Source: Calendula officinalis (lineage: Eukaryota; Streptophyta; Magnoliopsida; Asterales; Asteraceae). From it: DNA of 64,000 nt. Both the position numbers and the translations under genes were made by a program. The DNA is taken from contig OY970834.1 of NCBI GenBank assembly GCA_963853835.1, forward strand, positions 21,768,365 through 21,832,364, given 5' to 3'. Each line of letters starts with the position of its first letter. Position 1 is the first letter of the stretch. The notes under the pieces were generated by a model that was given only the letters and a program-made list of their open reading frames with translations, made no database searches and was not told where the DNA came from. Of the stretch, positions 1 through 12,650 are shown one piece after another.

Positions 1-1166
1 TGGTGCCTAGTATTCTGAGACAGCTTTCCGTAGCCGAAACCACTCGTCAATACGACTTACGGTTTAAAAGTTATGTCAGTTTCAATATGCTGCTGTTAGA
101 AACTTGACCTGTGCAACATTCCTGTCTTGTGACACCATTTTGAGACCTTTAGAGTCCGTTTTGGCCAGTAACCGTCTCAGAGTGATTGTAGTTCTGGTTG
201 TCTAGTTTCTGTGATAAAAAGATGGGAAAAATATAATGAGCCGTTTAGGAGTTGTGGCAGTTCCCGTGAGACTGACGGGTGCTACCAGTTTTTCTAAATT
301 AAGACATTGGGTTGGATTTTAATTCGGGATTTCGTTTTCTGTTTTAGGATCGTCTAAGTGATAACCTGCTCTACTTTTGATTGTCGGGAACCCTTTGGAG
401 CTTAATTTTCTCGAGGTGAGTATTCTCACCATGTATTCAGTTACAACGTTATACATACATGACTTATATGTTTCATTACTTGCACTATATTTGCTATCTG
501 GGTTTTGATCTATTATCTGAGTATCTGGGCATCTGGTTTTATTATACTGATCTGAGTATCTGTGCTACTACTTGCTAGGGCATCTGAGATAATTATGTTA
601 AAGAGATAAAAACATAATAACACACATCTGAGTTTTTGGCTTTATGCCTATTTGGGATCACCTCCCGTCTGAGTTTTGGGATCACCTCCCGTCTGAGTTT
701 TGGCTTACGCCTATCTGAGGTGTGAGGAGGGGCGATCGACCCGAATCACACAAGCGCGCTATATAAATAAATCTGAGTAATAAAATCTGAGAAACAAATC
801 TGAGTAATTTAACCGAGTAGATTCTGAGTAGGAGTACACCGATGTGCCTCATGTGTTGTATGTTATGATTGTATGCATTTTGAGATTATTCACTCAGCTT
901 CCTAGATGACCCATAGTTTCAACCACTATTTCAGGTACTAGCAAAGAAAAGAGAAGGTGGACGGTTGATTGCTGTATCTTCCCGGAACTGATGGGGACAA
1001 CATTTACTATCTTAAAACATTTTATTTTTATTAAACTTTTCCGCATTAAATACATTTTTTAAATGACAACTTTATTATTGGGATTTATTTATCACATTAT
1101 TGGGACCATTTTATTAAAATCTTGTATTTAAAATTTTTAAATTTTTACGAAATTTTGGGTGTTACA
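1..1166 (+). mobile_element. Long LTR, 3' part, cut by the window edge
   Basis: The sequence ends in '..gggtgttaca' at 1166, the usual 3' end of a TG..CA LTR. It is the same family as the complete LTR at 27264-29959, which lies in the opposite orientation; shared pieces include 'gttctggttgtctag' and the block around 'ctagcaaagaaaagagaagg' near 938. Right after it comes sequence homologous to the interior of the LTR at 5728-7936, so this element inserted into the neighbouring 3' LTR. Its left end and target duplication are outside the window. No coding region is seen. Long TGTAAC..GTTACA LTRs are common in plant Gypsy chromoviruses, but without internal domains the clade stays open. Confidence 0.75.
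654..701 (+). repeat. 24-bp minisatellite, two units, inside the LTR
   Basis: Two identical 24-bp units beginning 'gggatcacctcccgtctgag' sit head to tail. The related LTR at 27264-29959 has a different 24-bp unit, three copies, at the corresponding place (27707-27778). Confidence 0.8.
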
Positions 1167-2347
1167 TTATATTCTTATCGCTTATTCACATATACTAGTA
1201 AGCAAAACGTAGCTTACCCATCACATAATCACATACATGTAAGCTACCCATAAGCTTACTCCTTTATCACATACGCCACGGATTATTCCGAAGCAAACTC
1301 CCCCGATGTGGGTTATCATCACAAGATCACATGGTAATTGGGGTTCTCCCAACATACCAAGATCTCCAACTCCCCCGTCTCGCGGGCTATTGTATTCCCC
1401 CTTTTTACCGGGTTATCATAGTCCCCCTATTATCGGGTTATCGTTCACATAGTTATACTACCCTTGCGCAAGGAGGTACCGCCCCAAGTAGTAATCTCAA
1501 CTCCCCCATTATTGGGTTATCGTTATCCGGATATTTTCTTTACACACATAGTGAAATCATCAAATACGGGCCTATGCCCCAATAATACATACTCAATCAT
1601 ACATTAGAATGTATCTATTCTAATTATCATATTATTCTCGTTTATTATTCAATTTCAATATTGACTTTACCAAATCCTATATTAAATAAAACATGTTTAC
1701 ACCAAGAAACCCAGATCTATCAAGAACACAAGGTTCTTAAGCTTACAAAGAGTGTTCTACACTCATCTTAGTCATCTTCTCCAAAGATAACTTGGTAGAT
1801 TACCCAAACCACCATATTTCTCCAAATAAAGTTCATAACTAGCTAGATAACATCAACAATCAAGAAATCTTACCTTTGATGATTGAATCTCCAAAGATGA
1901 TGAAGATTTGAACTAGGAATCATCAAAATCGTCACTTCTCTCTCTAGAATCGGCTGCACCACAATTGGGGGTGAAAATGAGCAAACCCTAGCTTTTTCCC
2001 GTTTTTATATCACCAGCCAGCAGTTCGCGCCGCGAAGGGGGAGTTCGCGCCGCGAACTTCCCGCGTCGGGAACTCCTCGCGATCGGGAACGGGTCGGGAA
2101 CTCTTTGATCAAAAACTCCAAATCCTCTGCCCAAAGTTCACGACCACGAACTCACGTTCGCGTCGCGAAGTGCCTAGTGCAGCTAAGGCTGCAATTTTTG
2201 TTGTTTAATCCGACCCGGTATCGTCCTTAACCATATCAACGAGGTCCAAATGACACGAAACCAAATCCCACGCATTTTAAATGATTTATCCTTATTTATC
2301 ATATTTTTTTCCATAATTTATCTGATTAAAAATTTCGGGTCGTTACA
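1167..2347 (-). mobile_element. 3' LTR of a minus-strand LTR element, truncated
   Basis: It is homologous to 5728-7936 and includes the same 'ctcccccgtctcgcggg' block and the same 'cgtcgggaactcctcgcgat' stretch. It ends 'gggtcgttaca' at 2347. Two changes separate it from the 5' LTR. The first about 375 bp are missing because another LTR (1-1166) inserted there. About 650 bp corresponding to 6634-7286 are absent at a junction near 1697-1700. The short ORF at 1331-1585 recurs at 6264-6518, which shows duplication and not a gene. Confidence 0.8.
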
Positions 2348-5300
2348 ACTATCTACCCCTTAAAAGGGATTCCGTCCTCGGAATCGACTCAAGGATTTCC
2401 AATCCCCATTCCGCTTCCAGCCTCTTGTATCTTTTACCATCAACCTTTTCCAATCGTGATCCAATAACAATTATACATTTAAAGGCACTTAACACCGTTA
2501 TGTCCCAACGGGTCAAAAATCTGTCTCAAGCCCTTAATACCCCAAACTGGTCAAAATTTCATAACTCGACTATAACACTTTCAATCGCTTAACTAAATCC
2601 TTTTATCCACAAAGGAACGATATGACCCAATCATTACTATTATTAAATGAATCAAAACGAAAGTCAATGTCTAGCTTCGACCAAGTCGCCATATCCCAAC
2701 TTTGTCAGATCTTTGACTTAAGCACAAAGTCAACCATACTTTGACAATTTCTCACTAAAAGTTCCATTAATCACCCCTTCCTTTACAATTGACCCTACAT
2801 TCATGGTTCATCAACAATCATACTCGATTCCCAAACTCAACTCGAAACACCCAACGATTAAAGTCGCACCCTCCGACTATAATTATTTCCATTAATCAAT
2901 TAACCCTTATCATACACATATAGACGATACATTATGATCTTATCATAGCCTAGCCATTCTAAGCGAAAATCAAAACACAATTTTTTTACCAAAGTCAACA
3001 ATCCACAAATCTTGACCAATCTTGATTTATGCATAAAGTCAACCATAACTTGCCACAATAACAAACTCCTTACTAGTGAGGCATCACTTCTAAAACTTTT
3101 CATTTTCAATTCCAATATCCATATTTCCTTTCTCAATTGTCTCCTTTTTCCTTGATTTCAATTTCTACAATCGGTTAACAATTTTCTTTTTAAAGCAATA
3201 CCAATCCCTATTACTTTTTTTTTTTAACTTTCATTCAAACACTTATACCATTTGAAATTTCTTCCAAACGTCCCCATACCATACTTGCAATTCCCGACTA
3301 CCAGCTTTAGAGCCTCAGTCACATCCGATTGTGATTTAGCCACTCATCAAACAATTTTTCTCCACTCATCGGCCACTAGTAAATCCTTGCTTCCCAGAAG
3401 CATCCATTTTATAATCTATAAACTTGTAGGCATCGCCTACACATACCTATACTTAAACACAACCCGTGTTTTCAACCCAATTTCTCACTTACCATATAAC
3501 TGTAGCAATAACTTAACTATGCGGTTCTACATACACCAGATATACAAATCATAATCCTGGTACATCAAATCATACTTTAACTATCTCATCGAGATGATCG
3601 AAAAGCCTCCAATCCATCACGGTTCAAACTGTCACAATGATTGGAAAGCCTCCAATCCAAAGTGACTCAACCAATCTCGCTAACCGGAAAGCCTCCGACT
3701 TAACAAGGTCTATACAACACCATTCCATCTTGTATACAATTCATGTATGCATCATTCATTTAGCATCATGTTATCATTTTCATTCATAACTAATCACATT
3801 CTCTATTCAATTTACATTTCCCACATATCACATAATATTACTTTCCTAAAATCATATTCTTTTCATGGACCATTACACTCACTTATCCCTTAATACCACC
3901 CGGTATACACATAATCATTTCTAGTGCTTCCCACCAATCTACTCATTTATCAATCGTCTTTACTCGATTCATTTTCTCATCATCAAAATTTCCAATCTTT
4001 CTTTCACCACCTAAGTAACCACCATTGCATTCTATTATCCACATTTTTACTGAATCACCCGGTCAACTCGAGTCAACCAATTGACTCCGATCCATAATCC
4101 AAACATAAGCTATAACACCTTTTTTTTTACGTCCTTTTTCCAATAATTAATTGTTACCCTTAACTTAGCATACCATTTCTATGACACTTTACCATTAATT
4201 ATCCTTTTACCCTTAGCATCAAATCTATCATCTATGATACAAACTTTTATCATGACTAATTATCAACTTTTACTCAACCATATTCGATTACTAAAATTCG
4301 TCGTTCCAGATACTTATTCTTTTCCTCATATTTCCTATTTACGAGCTTTAAAACTTCACTAAATATTTGATCATTCTTTTCCTTACCATTAACATATGAT
4401 AATACCACGTCACTTATTCTTATTCCCGCAAGTACTACAATTTTACCCTTGAACCTTTCCCTTCTATGGTTTCCCATTCATGTACCATCCTCACTAAGTC
4501 TTAGTACTTTCACGTACTACCATCCTTCCATAGAAATATTCATTAACCTCATGATTCACCTTTTGATATCCCATGACCTCAAAATACTTTATATCCTTAC
4601 TACTTGCGTCGCCGAACACCAACTCTTCCAAATATAACATTCTTTTTTTTTTTTCATAACGAACCGGGGATATTATCCCCCAAATACAAACCCATAACAA
4701 ATGATTTATCTATAATCTTATAGGCCATTTCACTTTAGCACTAAATCGTGCGACAATTAAGCAAATAAACTACAAACCACATAACATAAATTTTATAATT
4801 GAGGAAAACTTACCACACTTTTACACCTTTCACACCGACATGATTTGACGAACTTTGAACGAGACTTTCTTTCTTTATTGACTCCAAGCTACCATCGAAC
4901 TTCATCTTTTCTCCACTTGATGACGATTCATTGACCCTTCGTTGAACTACCTTCTCCACATCTCTAGCAATAAATTCTCTTAGAAATTTTTCCAAGTACT
5001 CCTTCGGGACAAAACTTCACTATCAATCTACTCGCGAACTTCTTCCACGGCATCTAGCACCATATTCTCTTTCCGAACTTCTATACATCACATTCTTCCA
5101 CAACGACGTCTCGTCCTTCAATAACCGGGATGCAAGAGTCATCATATCATCCTTCATTCACTTACTATCTTCTAACACTTGCTTAATTTCGCGAATCCGC
5201 CGAATCGTGGCTTCTGGCTCGGAACTTCCCAAACATGCATCGGCTTGCACGACATGAATGAACTGAACGAACCTCCTTTCTTCTCTTCCGATTCAGAATC

Positions 5301-5727
5301 ACTATTTTCTTTTGTCGAGAGCTTCTCAGCACCAACTTTGCTATCCGAAAACCTTCTCGTCATACTTGAGTCAGAATCATGCCGCCTATTCTCGTTCAGC
5401 CGCTCACTCCTAATCTGGATCACAACCTCATTCACAACTTAATTTATCTGATCCAGTGGAGCTCATCCACTTTTCGCGCTCATCCTTTCGATATACCAAC
5501 ATTTTCACAAATCAAGATTCAACCGATCGACTCAACAGTCGAATAAAACACATGAATAACTCAAACATGACATTTCTCTTAGGGATCAACCTACCATACA
5601 TATACCTTACGGTCTCAAAAGACCAAACATGGACATCCTATGGAAACATATGGTCCTACTAGCAAAGCTTAAGACTAGGGAGGTCAAACCTACCTAATTC
5701 ACTTAAACTATAGCTCTGATACCAAGT
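2348..5727 (-). mobile_element. Internal region of a gene-poor (LARD-like) LTR element
   Basis: This is the 3.4 kb between the two LTR copies. At its low end the minus strand reads 'aaggggtagatagt' directly before the LTR, a plausible polypurine tract. At its high end is a tRNA-Met primer site. No integrase, RT or RNase H motif is visible. The only open stretches are short minus-strand frames (5172-5435, 4810-4995, 4494-4700, 4274-4477) of charged, Ser/Lys/Glu-rich composition. They could be a decayed gag, but I recognise no zinc knuckle. It is either a large retrotransposon derivative mobilised in trans or a badly decayed element. Confidence 0.65.
5712..5724 (-). other. Primer binding site (initiator tRNA-Met type)
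   Basis: The plus strand reads 'agctctgatacca', so the minus strand reads TGGTATCAGAGCT, complementary to the 3' end of initiator tRNA-Met. It is 3 nt from the LTR edge at 5728, which fixes the element on the minus strand with its 5' LTR on the right. Confidence 0.85.
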
Positions 5728-7936
5728 TGTAACACCTCAATTTTTAAAACATCATTTAAATCAAATTTTTCAATAAAAATATTATAAAGTCCAATATCTC
5801 AAAATACGGTTTAACAAAAACCATTAAAAGGTTTATCAGAGTATTAAAACCGGTGTTACAAAACAATATCATAACCATAGGATAAACGGGATCCACCTAC
5901 GAGCTCCCGAGCTGATCAACACTAGGCCACTTCTAACGGGACCTTCTAATCCTTCGATCCCGAACCTGAGTACATAGCCAAAAACAAAGTAGTACATGAG
6001 ACAAAATAGTCTCGTGAGATACATGGGTTTTCGACCCATTCTCAAATATAATAAAAGTCATATTCATTACTTTTCTTGATTTACTTATTAATTATCAACA
6101 TATATTCTTATCGCTTATTCACATATACTAGTAAGCTAACCGTAGCTTACCCATCACATAATCACATACATGTAAGCTACCCATAAGCTTACTCCTTTAT
6201 CACATACGCCACGGATTATTCTGAAGCAAACTCCCCCGATGTGGGTTATCATCACAAGATCACATGGTAATTGGGGTTCTCCCAACTTACCAAGATCTCC
6301 AACTCCCCCGTCTCGCGGGTTATCTTAATCCCCCTTTTTATCGGGTTATCATAGTCCCCCTATTGTCGGATTATCGTTCACATAGATATACTACCCTTGC
6401 GCAGGGAGATACCGCCCCAAGTAGTAATCTCAACTCCCCCATAAATGGGTTGTCGTTATCCGGATATTTTCTTTACACACATAGTGAAATCATCAAATAC
6501 GGGCCTATGCCCCAATAATACATACTCAATCATACATTAGAATGTATCTATTCTAATTATCATATTATTCTCGTTTCCTATTCAATTTCAATATTGACTT
6601 TACCAAATCCTTTATTAAATAATACATGTTTATCATTTATCAAAATCATATTTCTTTAACTTCTCTTTGATCATAATACAAATCTAAAACTAGTCACTTT
6701 GTACTTATTCTCATAGCAAATCATTCATTACTTTTATTAGTATAATATGCTAATCAGTACTTGATACTTGACAATAATTGTCGTTAGCTTTATTAATACC
6801 ATATTATTAATAAACCAAATATCATATTTTCTTAATCACTACTCTTAATCAAACATCATATTAATAAAGAGTTATTAATCCCTTTTCATTATCATAATCT
6901 CTTTCAAAAATATTAGCCATTAGACATACTTAAATAGTCTATTACTTGCATTTTCTTACCCTTTTAAAATCATATCTTTATTAAAAACATTTATTAATAA
7001 AGACTCATAAAACATCATAGTTTTCAGAATCATTTGCTATGTACTCAGTAAAAGTCTCATGTACTCACCTTAGCCAAGCTAACTTCAAATCGCGTCTATT
7101 AACACGAATCCTTGCTTTCCAACTTGTGAAATGTCACCAAACTTTAGGTCTTTTTGACCTACCATCAATATCATCATAAAATCTAGTTATTATCCATAAC
7201 TAGTTACCAATAACTTCATAACAACATTCTTAACCACCAACTTCATCCAACTTGGTGGAAATCTCAAAACCCTAGATCAAGATTATACCAAGAAACCCCA
7301 GATCTATCAAGAACACAAGGTTCTTAAGCTTACAAAGAGTGTTCTACACTCATCTTAGTCATCTTCTCCAAAGATAACTTGGTAGATTACCCAAACCACC
7401 ATATTTCTTCAAATAAAGTTCATAACTAGCTAGATAACACCAACAATCAAGAAATCTTACCTTTGATGTTTGAATCTCCAAAGATGATGAAGATTTGAAC
7501 TAGGAATCATCAAAATCACCACTTCTCTCTCTAGAATCGGCTGCACCACAATTGGGGGTGAAAATGAGCAAACCCTAGCTTGTTCCCGTTTTTATATCAC
7601 CAGCAAGCAGTTCGCGCCGCGAATGGGGATTTCGAGCCGCGAACTTCCCGCGTCGGGAACTCCTCGCGATCGGGAACGGGTCGGGAACTCTTTGATCAAA
7701 AACTCCAAATCCTCTGCCCAAAGTTCACGACCGCGAACTCACGTTCGCGTCGGGAACTGCCCAGTGCAGCTAAGGCTGCAATTTTTGTTGTTTAATCCGA
7801 CCCGGTTTCGTCCTTAACCATATCAAACGAGTTCCAAATGACACGAAACTAAATCCCACGCATTTTAAATGATTTATCCTTATTTATCGTATTTTTTTTC
7901 CATAATTTATCTGATTAAAAATTTCGGGTCGTTACA
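5728..7936 (-). mobile_element. 5' LTR of the minus-strand LARD-like element
   Basis: A 2209-bp LTR bounded by 'tgtaacacc' (5728) and 'gggtcgttaca' (7936). It pairs with the copy at 1167-2347, and the primer site adjoins its low edge. To the right (7937) lies sequence that I assign to the spacer of an older Copia element, so that Copia was the target. The left target duplication lies outside the window. Confidence 0.85.
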
Positions 7937-8317
7937 TATACTCTTAATTAGCAATCATGACAGTATTGGGAAGTAAAAACGGCGAAATGACAGCCTTATC
8001 CTATTCCAACGGTAACTTTTCTATTAAGGAAAGTAACCGTTGGGGAGTATGAGGTTTTGAAATCAGTGTTGAACTCCAGGACTCCCAATACTGATGTAGC
8101 GTTAAAAAAAATTAAATTAAAAAAAAATTTAAAAATAATAAAAATATTTAATTTAATGTATAAATTAATAAAAAAAATACAAAAATTAAAAATAATATAC
8201 CAGACGAGCTATATTGAAATGGTCAGTATTGGGTCAATACTGAAAAATCAGTATAGGAAAGAATTTTTAGGAGAAAAATAATTTCAAGGGTTAAGCATGC
8301 CCAATTGTCCTAGTAAG
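7937..8317 (-). pseudogene. Copia 1: pol C-terminus and post-pol spacer
   Basis: On the minus strand 8317-8284 encodes a short tail ending GQLGMLNP-stop. This is the usual C-terminal ending of Copia RNase H, interrupted here by the solo LTR at 8318-9003. Below it lies a noncoding spacer with several CAGTATTG/CAATACTG words and AT-rich tracts. Its 'accgttggaataggat..' part loosely resembles the spacer after pol in the young Copia (about 51100-51150, 'accgttatgttatgatt'). An accessory ORF would be expected further left, but another element was inserted at 7937. Confidence 0.6.
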
Positions 8318-9003
8318 TGTTGGATTTATGTGCACAGTCAAGTACACGTATCATCGTGTCCAATGTTATAAGGCACTAAAGGGTTACACCACTACACACC
8401 CAATACTGGACAACCGAACAAAGTAAGTTGTGTGAAATAATTAACTAGTTAAGTTAATTATAAAGAAGAGAATAAATAATAATAAGTTAATTATTATTTA
8501 AGAGGAAGGTTAAATATTAAGTTAAATATGTAATGGACAGTTAATTAATAGTTAATTAATTAACTAGTAAAAGTCCAAGGGTTTAAAGTGATAATAGGAA
8601 GTTTAATTATGTGATTAAACATAATTAAACTCCAAGGACTTAACGGTAACTTAATCCATTATAAAGAAGGGACTAAGGTTAAGGTTTAAGGGTTACACAT
8701 TACACCAGAAAAAAACCCTAGACACTCCCTCCCTCTCTCCTTGTGTTCGACAGTCGAAAACCCCAATAGGGTTTCGGATCTCTTGTTCGACCGAAGCCAC
8801 ACACACACAAGTCATTGTGTATTGCTTTGTTGGTACACCGCGGTCTTGCAGCGTGTTCAGGTGGTGCAGTAGAGGTGGATCATTATTTAGCAATCTAAAG
8901 GTAATGTTCTTAATCTTCTTCTTCTTGTGATCCCATTGTTTAGTAGAGATCAAGTATGTAAGATTCAAGTTCCGTCATGTGAATCCTACAAGGTATTCCT
9001 ACA
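8318..9003 (+). mobile_element. Solo LTR inside Copia 1 RNase H
   Basis: A 686-bp segment begins 'tgttggatttatgtgcac' and ends 'ggtattcctaca', giving imperfect TGTTGGAT/TGTAGGAAT inverted ends. The flanks are 'gtaag' (8313-8317) and 'ttaag' (9004-9008), a 5-bp target duplication with one change. The host pol frame is restored when this segment is skipped. Plus-strand features fit an LTR: a 'ttataaag' TATA-like site near 8660 and a leader with 'aaaccctaga' and CT-rich sequence near its 3' end. No primer site or internal region follows, hence a solo LTR. Confidence 0.75.
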
Positions 9004-9622
9004 TTAAGTACATAAACCTTTCTTCTGAAAGAGGTGTAGTAAATACATCAGCCAATTGGTCCTCAGTTGGGACACAGTCTACCTGAACCTTACCATTTTC
9101 CACATTATCTTGGATAAAGTGGTGTCTGATATCAATGTGCTTTGTTCTTGAGTGATGGACTGGATTTTCAGTGATAGCAATAGCACTCTTGTTATCACAA
9201 TGAATTGAAGTCTCTTTAAAATTGAATCCATAGTCCATAAGTTGATACTGCATCCATAAAAGTTGAGCACAACAACTTCCTGCAGCTACATATTCAGCCT
9301 CTGCAGTTGAAGTTGCTACTGAATTTTGTTTATTGGATGACCAGCCAACTAATCTTCCACCAAGTAATTGGCATCCTCCACTTGTACTCTTTCTATCCAG
9401 TCTGCATCCTGCATAGTCTGCATATGTGTACCCTTCAAGATCAAAATTTGAATCTTTGGGATACCAAAGACCCATATTAGGAGTACCAGATAAATATCTA
9501 AAAATTCTCTTAACAGCTTTCAGATGTAATTCTTTGGGATCAGCCTGATACCTAGCACACAAACATGTTGCAAACATGATATCAGGCCTGCTAGTTGTTA
9601 AGTAAAGTAAGGAACCAATCAT
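9004..9622 (-). pseudogene. Copia 1 RNase H domain
   Basis: This minus-strand frame encodes the region after RT ('MIGSLLYLTTSRPDIMFATC') and the RNase H core. Visible motifs are 'YTYADYAGCRLDRKSTSGG', with an expected catalytic Asp in 'ADY', then 'STAEAEYVAA' and 'HCDNKSAI..HSRTKHIDIRHHF'. It is separated from the RT frame at 9688 by a frame break around 9623-9687 and cut at its C-terminus by the solo LTR at 8318-9003. In life this domain removes the RNA strand during reverse transcription in the virus-like particle. As it stands it cannot be made in frame with RT. Confidence 0.9.
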
Positions 9623-9687
9623 ACCTCGGTATGTGGATTGTCATAATGGTTTACCAGTTTCATCCTTACTTATCTTATCCTGAGTAC

Positions 9688-11850
9688 TCATAGGGTGTGC
9701 ATAGAAGATAAGTTTTCAAATTTATATTTCTTTAACATATCATGCACATACTTACTTTGGTTTATAAAAGTGCCATAAGGCCTTTGATCAACTTGTAAAC
9801 CTAGAAAATAAGTAAGTTCTCCCATCATACTTATCTGATACTGAGATGACATAATCTTTGAAAACCAATCACACGTGGATTTGTCAGTGGAACCAAAGAT
9901 AATGTCATCCACATATATCAGAATGAGTAAGATGTCAGACCCTTTTCTTTTTGAAAATAATGTTTTATCAATTTTACCACGAGTAAATTTATTTTCAATT
10001 AAGTACTCAGACATGGTATCATACCAGGCTCTTGGAGCTTGTTTGAGCTCATACAAGGCTTTATCAAGCTTGAAAACATAATTAGGAAATTTAGGATCAA
10101 CAAAACCTGGAGGTTGTTTAACATACACTTCTTCTTGTAGTTTTCCATTTAGAAAGGCACTCTTGACGTCCATTTGATAAACTTTGAAGTTCTTGAAGGC
10201 TGCATATGCAAGATATAGCCTAATTGCTTCAATCCTTGCAACTGGTGCAAATGTTTCATCATAGTCAATACATTCTTCTTGCATGTAGCCCTGAGCAACC
10301 AGTCTTGCTTTGTTCCTGATTACAACCCCATCTTTTTCCATTTTATTATTGAACACCCACTTAGTACCAATGATAGTTTTTCCAGTTAGGGGTGGTACTA
10401 AGTTCCAAACTTTGTTTCTTTCAAAATCAGTAAGCTCATCTTGCATAGCTTCTACCCAGTCTTCATCTAGTAAGGCTTCATCAGCCTTCTTGGGTTCAAT
10501 GGTAGATAAGAAACTTGAGAAGAGACAAAAGTTTGCAGTGGCTTGAGATTCAAAAGTCAGTTTTCTTCTTGTTTGTACTCCTTCTTCAACAGGACCAATG
10601 ATATTTGTATGAGGATGGTCTTTGTGTTCCCTTAGATTTGATCCTAAGGTAGCATTTGAAGTAGTATCAACAACTTCTTGTTGGACTGAGGGGTTGCCAG
10701 TCTCATACTGGTTAGAGTTTGATTCAGTATTGGACTGCACAGGATTGCTGGTTTCTTCATTTTGCAGATTTATGATTTGTACTAGTGGTGGATTTGAAGT
10801 TTCTCCTGCTTCATAGGTGGAATGATTAAAATCAAGATTTGAAGACTCAGTGTTGAAGTTTTCAGTAATGGGAACTTCAGTGTTTGTTGCAGTTTTCGCA
10901 TACTGAGTGAAGTCCTGATCATCATCACTCATATCATGTGAACCATGATATGGGTGACTTTTGGGCTGTTCAGCATTGGAGTTTTCTGGATTACATAAGG
11001 TTTCAATATCACTTATGTCCTCTTTTGCTGAAGTAGAATGCTCATCCGAATTTTCATCAAAAGTAACATGAATGGATTCTTCAATCACCTTTGTTGAAAG
11101 TACATACACTCTGAAGGCTTTGGAGTGTGGTGAGTAGCCCATAAAAATGCCTTCATTTTCTTTGGGAGCAAACTTGTTTAGATTTTGCATAGTACTGAGA
11201 ATGAAGCATTTGCTCCCAAAGATGTGGAAGTACTCCACATTAGGAATTCTGCCATGATATAACTCATAAGGAGTCTTGAGATGTCTCTGGACTACAGTTT
11301 CTCGATTCTGTGTAAAGTTGGCACAGTTTACAGCTTCAGCCCAGAAGCTCAGTGTCAGTCCAGCATGGCATAACAAAGTTCTTACAGCTTCAATCAGTGT
11401 TCTATTCTTTCTTTCTACAACACCATTTTGTTGTGGTGTATAGGCTGCAGAGTAATTTTGTACAATTCCTTTGTCTTCACAGAAACTTGCTAATACTGAG
11501 TTCTTGAATTCAGTACCATGGTCACTCCTAAGTTGTTTGACCTTGGCACCTTTTTGAAGTTCCTCTCTCTTGATGAAAGCAATTATTTCTGTGGTTGCAT
11601 CTGATTTTGTCTTCAAGAAGATGACCCAAGTATATCTTGAGAATTCATCAACCAAGACCAAAGTATAGACCTTTTTTCCCAGAGATGGTGTACTGATGGG
11701 GCCAAAAAGATCCATATGTATCATTGCAAGAGGTTCATTAATGGAGTGGTTAACTTTTGATTTAAATGAACTCTTCTTCTGCTTGCCCATTTCACATGCT
11801 GAGCATAACTTATCTTTTGAATAAGTAATCGTGGTCAACCCTCTCACCAA
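9688..11850 (-). pseudogene. Copia 1 integrase and reverse transcriptase
   Basis: A 720-aa minus-strand frame. At the start is the tail of the GAG_pre-integrase zinc region ('CSACEMGKQKK'). Then comes the integrase core with 'HMDLFGP' (first Asp), 'RSDHGTEF' (second Asp) and 'PQQNGVVERKNRT' (Glu). A Ser/Asn-rich linker follows, then a Copia-type RT with 'KARLVAQGY', 'YQMDVKSAFLNG' and 'LILIYVDDIIFGST' (YVDD active site). The frame breaks before RNase H. The upstream HHCC half and its join to protease lie in another frame at 11851-11985. All catalytic residues that I can check are present, so the damage is frame loss. Confidence 0.92.
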
Positions 11851-11985
11851 CTTCTTAATGCTGAGTTCATTGATGTTTTTTGAAGTTGATGTGAGAGAGT
11901 TTCTTGTGCCACATCCAGTTTAGTTCTGGATTGACTTTAGATAGCAGGCACACACGGATGATGGGGTCAATTTCTAAAAGATTGA

Positions 11986-12315
11986 CTACATAAACATCTT
12001 TTTCTCTTGTTGTCCTCTTTCATTGTATATAATACCAGCAATCTTTCTGAATCTTGCTTCTTTGTCATCATCACACATCTGACTGATACTGAGCAGATTG
12101 TGTTTTATACCTTCTACATAGGCAACCCTTTTAAAGGTGATGTTGCCAACTTTTATTTCCCCATATCCTCTTGTTTTACCTATAGAATCATCCCTAAACC
12201 TGACAGAAGGACCCTTCTCTGGTGTGTAATGCTGAAGGTACTCCATACTGCCAGTCATGTGTCTTGAGCAGCCACTATCAAGGTACCATTTTCTATCACC
12301 CTGCACAAGACACAA
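11986..12315 (-). pseudogene. Copia 1 protease region
   Basis: This minus-strand frame has the aspartic protease motif 'WYLDSGCSRHMTG' followed by 'GKTRGYGEIKVGNITFKRVAYVEGIKHNLLSISQMC', typical of Copia gag-pre-integrase proteases, which cut Gag-Pol in the particle. It starts right after 'cttgtgcag' on the minus strand, which looks like a 3' splice site and is also found in the young Copia at the same place. It is out of frame with gag. Confidence 0.85.
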
Positions 12316-12323
12316 AATAAGGA

Positions 12324-12581
12324 TTAGTTCATTTTAGGAACCCATTTAAAAATGGGACCTTTGGAAGGGTTAACTTTGTTATCCTTTTTAATCTCTGTTT
12401 TAGTGGGAGTCAGTATCACTTTATGAGAACCAGTATTGGTAGTCTGTTGTGGCACTGACTTTGGATCCCTTCTTTTCTTTGGTACTGAGTACCTAGGATT
12501 TGAGAGATTAGTTTTACATTCATCTCCTTTATGACCTGTATGATGACATCTGTAACATTTTCTGGGTCTATTTCTAAACAT
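12324..12581 (-). pseudogene. Copia 1 gag C-terminus with CCHC zinc knuckle
   Basis: This minus-strand frame contains 'CYRCHHTGHKGDEC' (C-x2-C-x4-H-x4-C), the nucleic-acid-binding knuckle of Gag, and ends '..FKWVPKMN' and stop. The young Copia gag ends in the same way ('..YKAWVPKLN'). It is separated from the coiled-coil part at 12651 by a frame break. Confidence 0.85.
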
Positions 12582-12650
12582 GTTTTCATAAGGAATTTTA
12601 GAAAATTGTTTACCTTTTGGTCGATCAGTATGAGTCAGTTTTGCAAACTT

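Noticed and set aside
1331..1585. ORF repeated at 6264-6518
   Set aside because: Both lie in the LTR pair. The duplication reflects the LTRs, with no protein-family resemblance.
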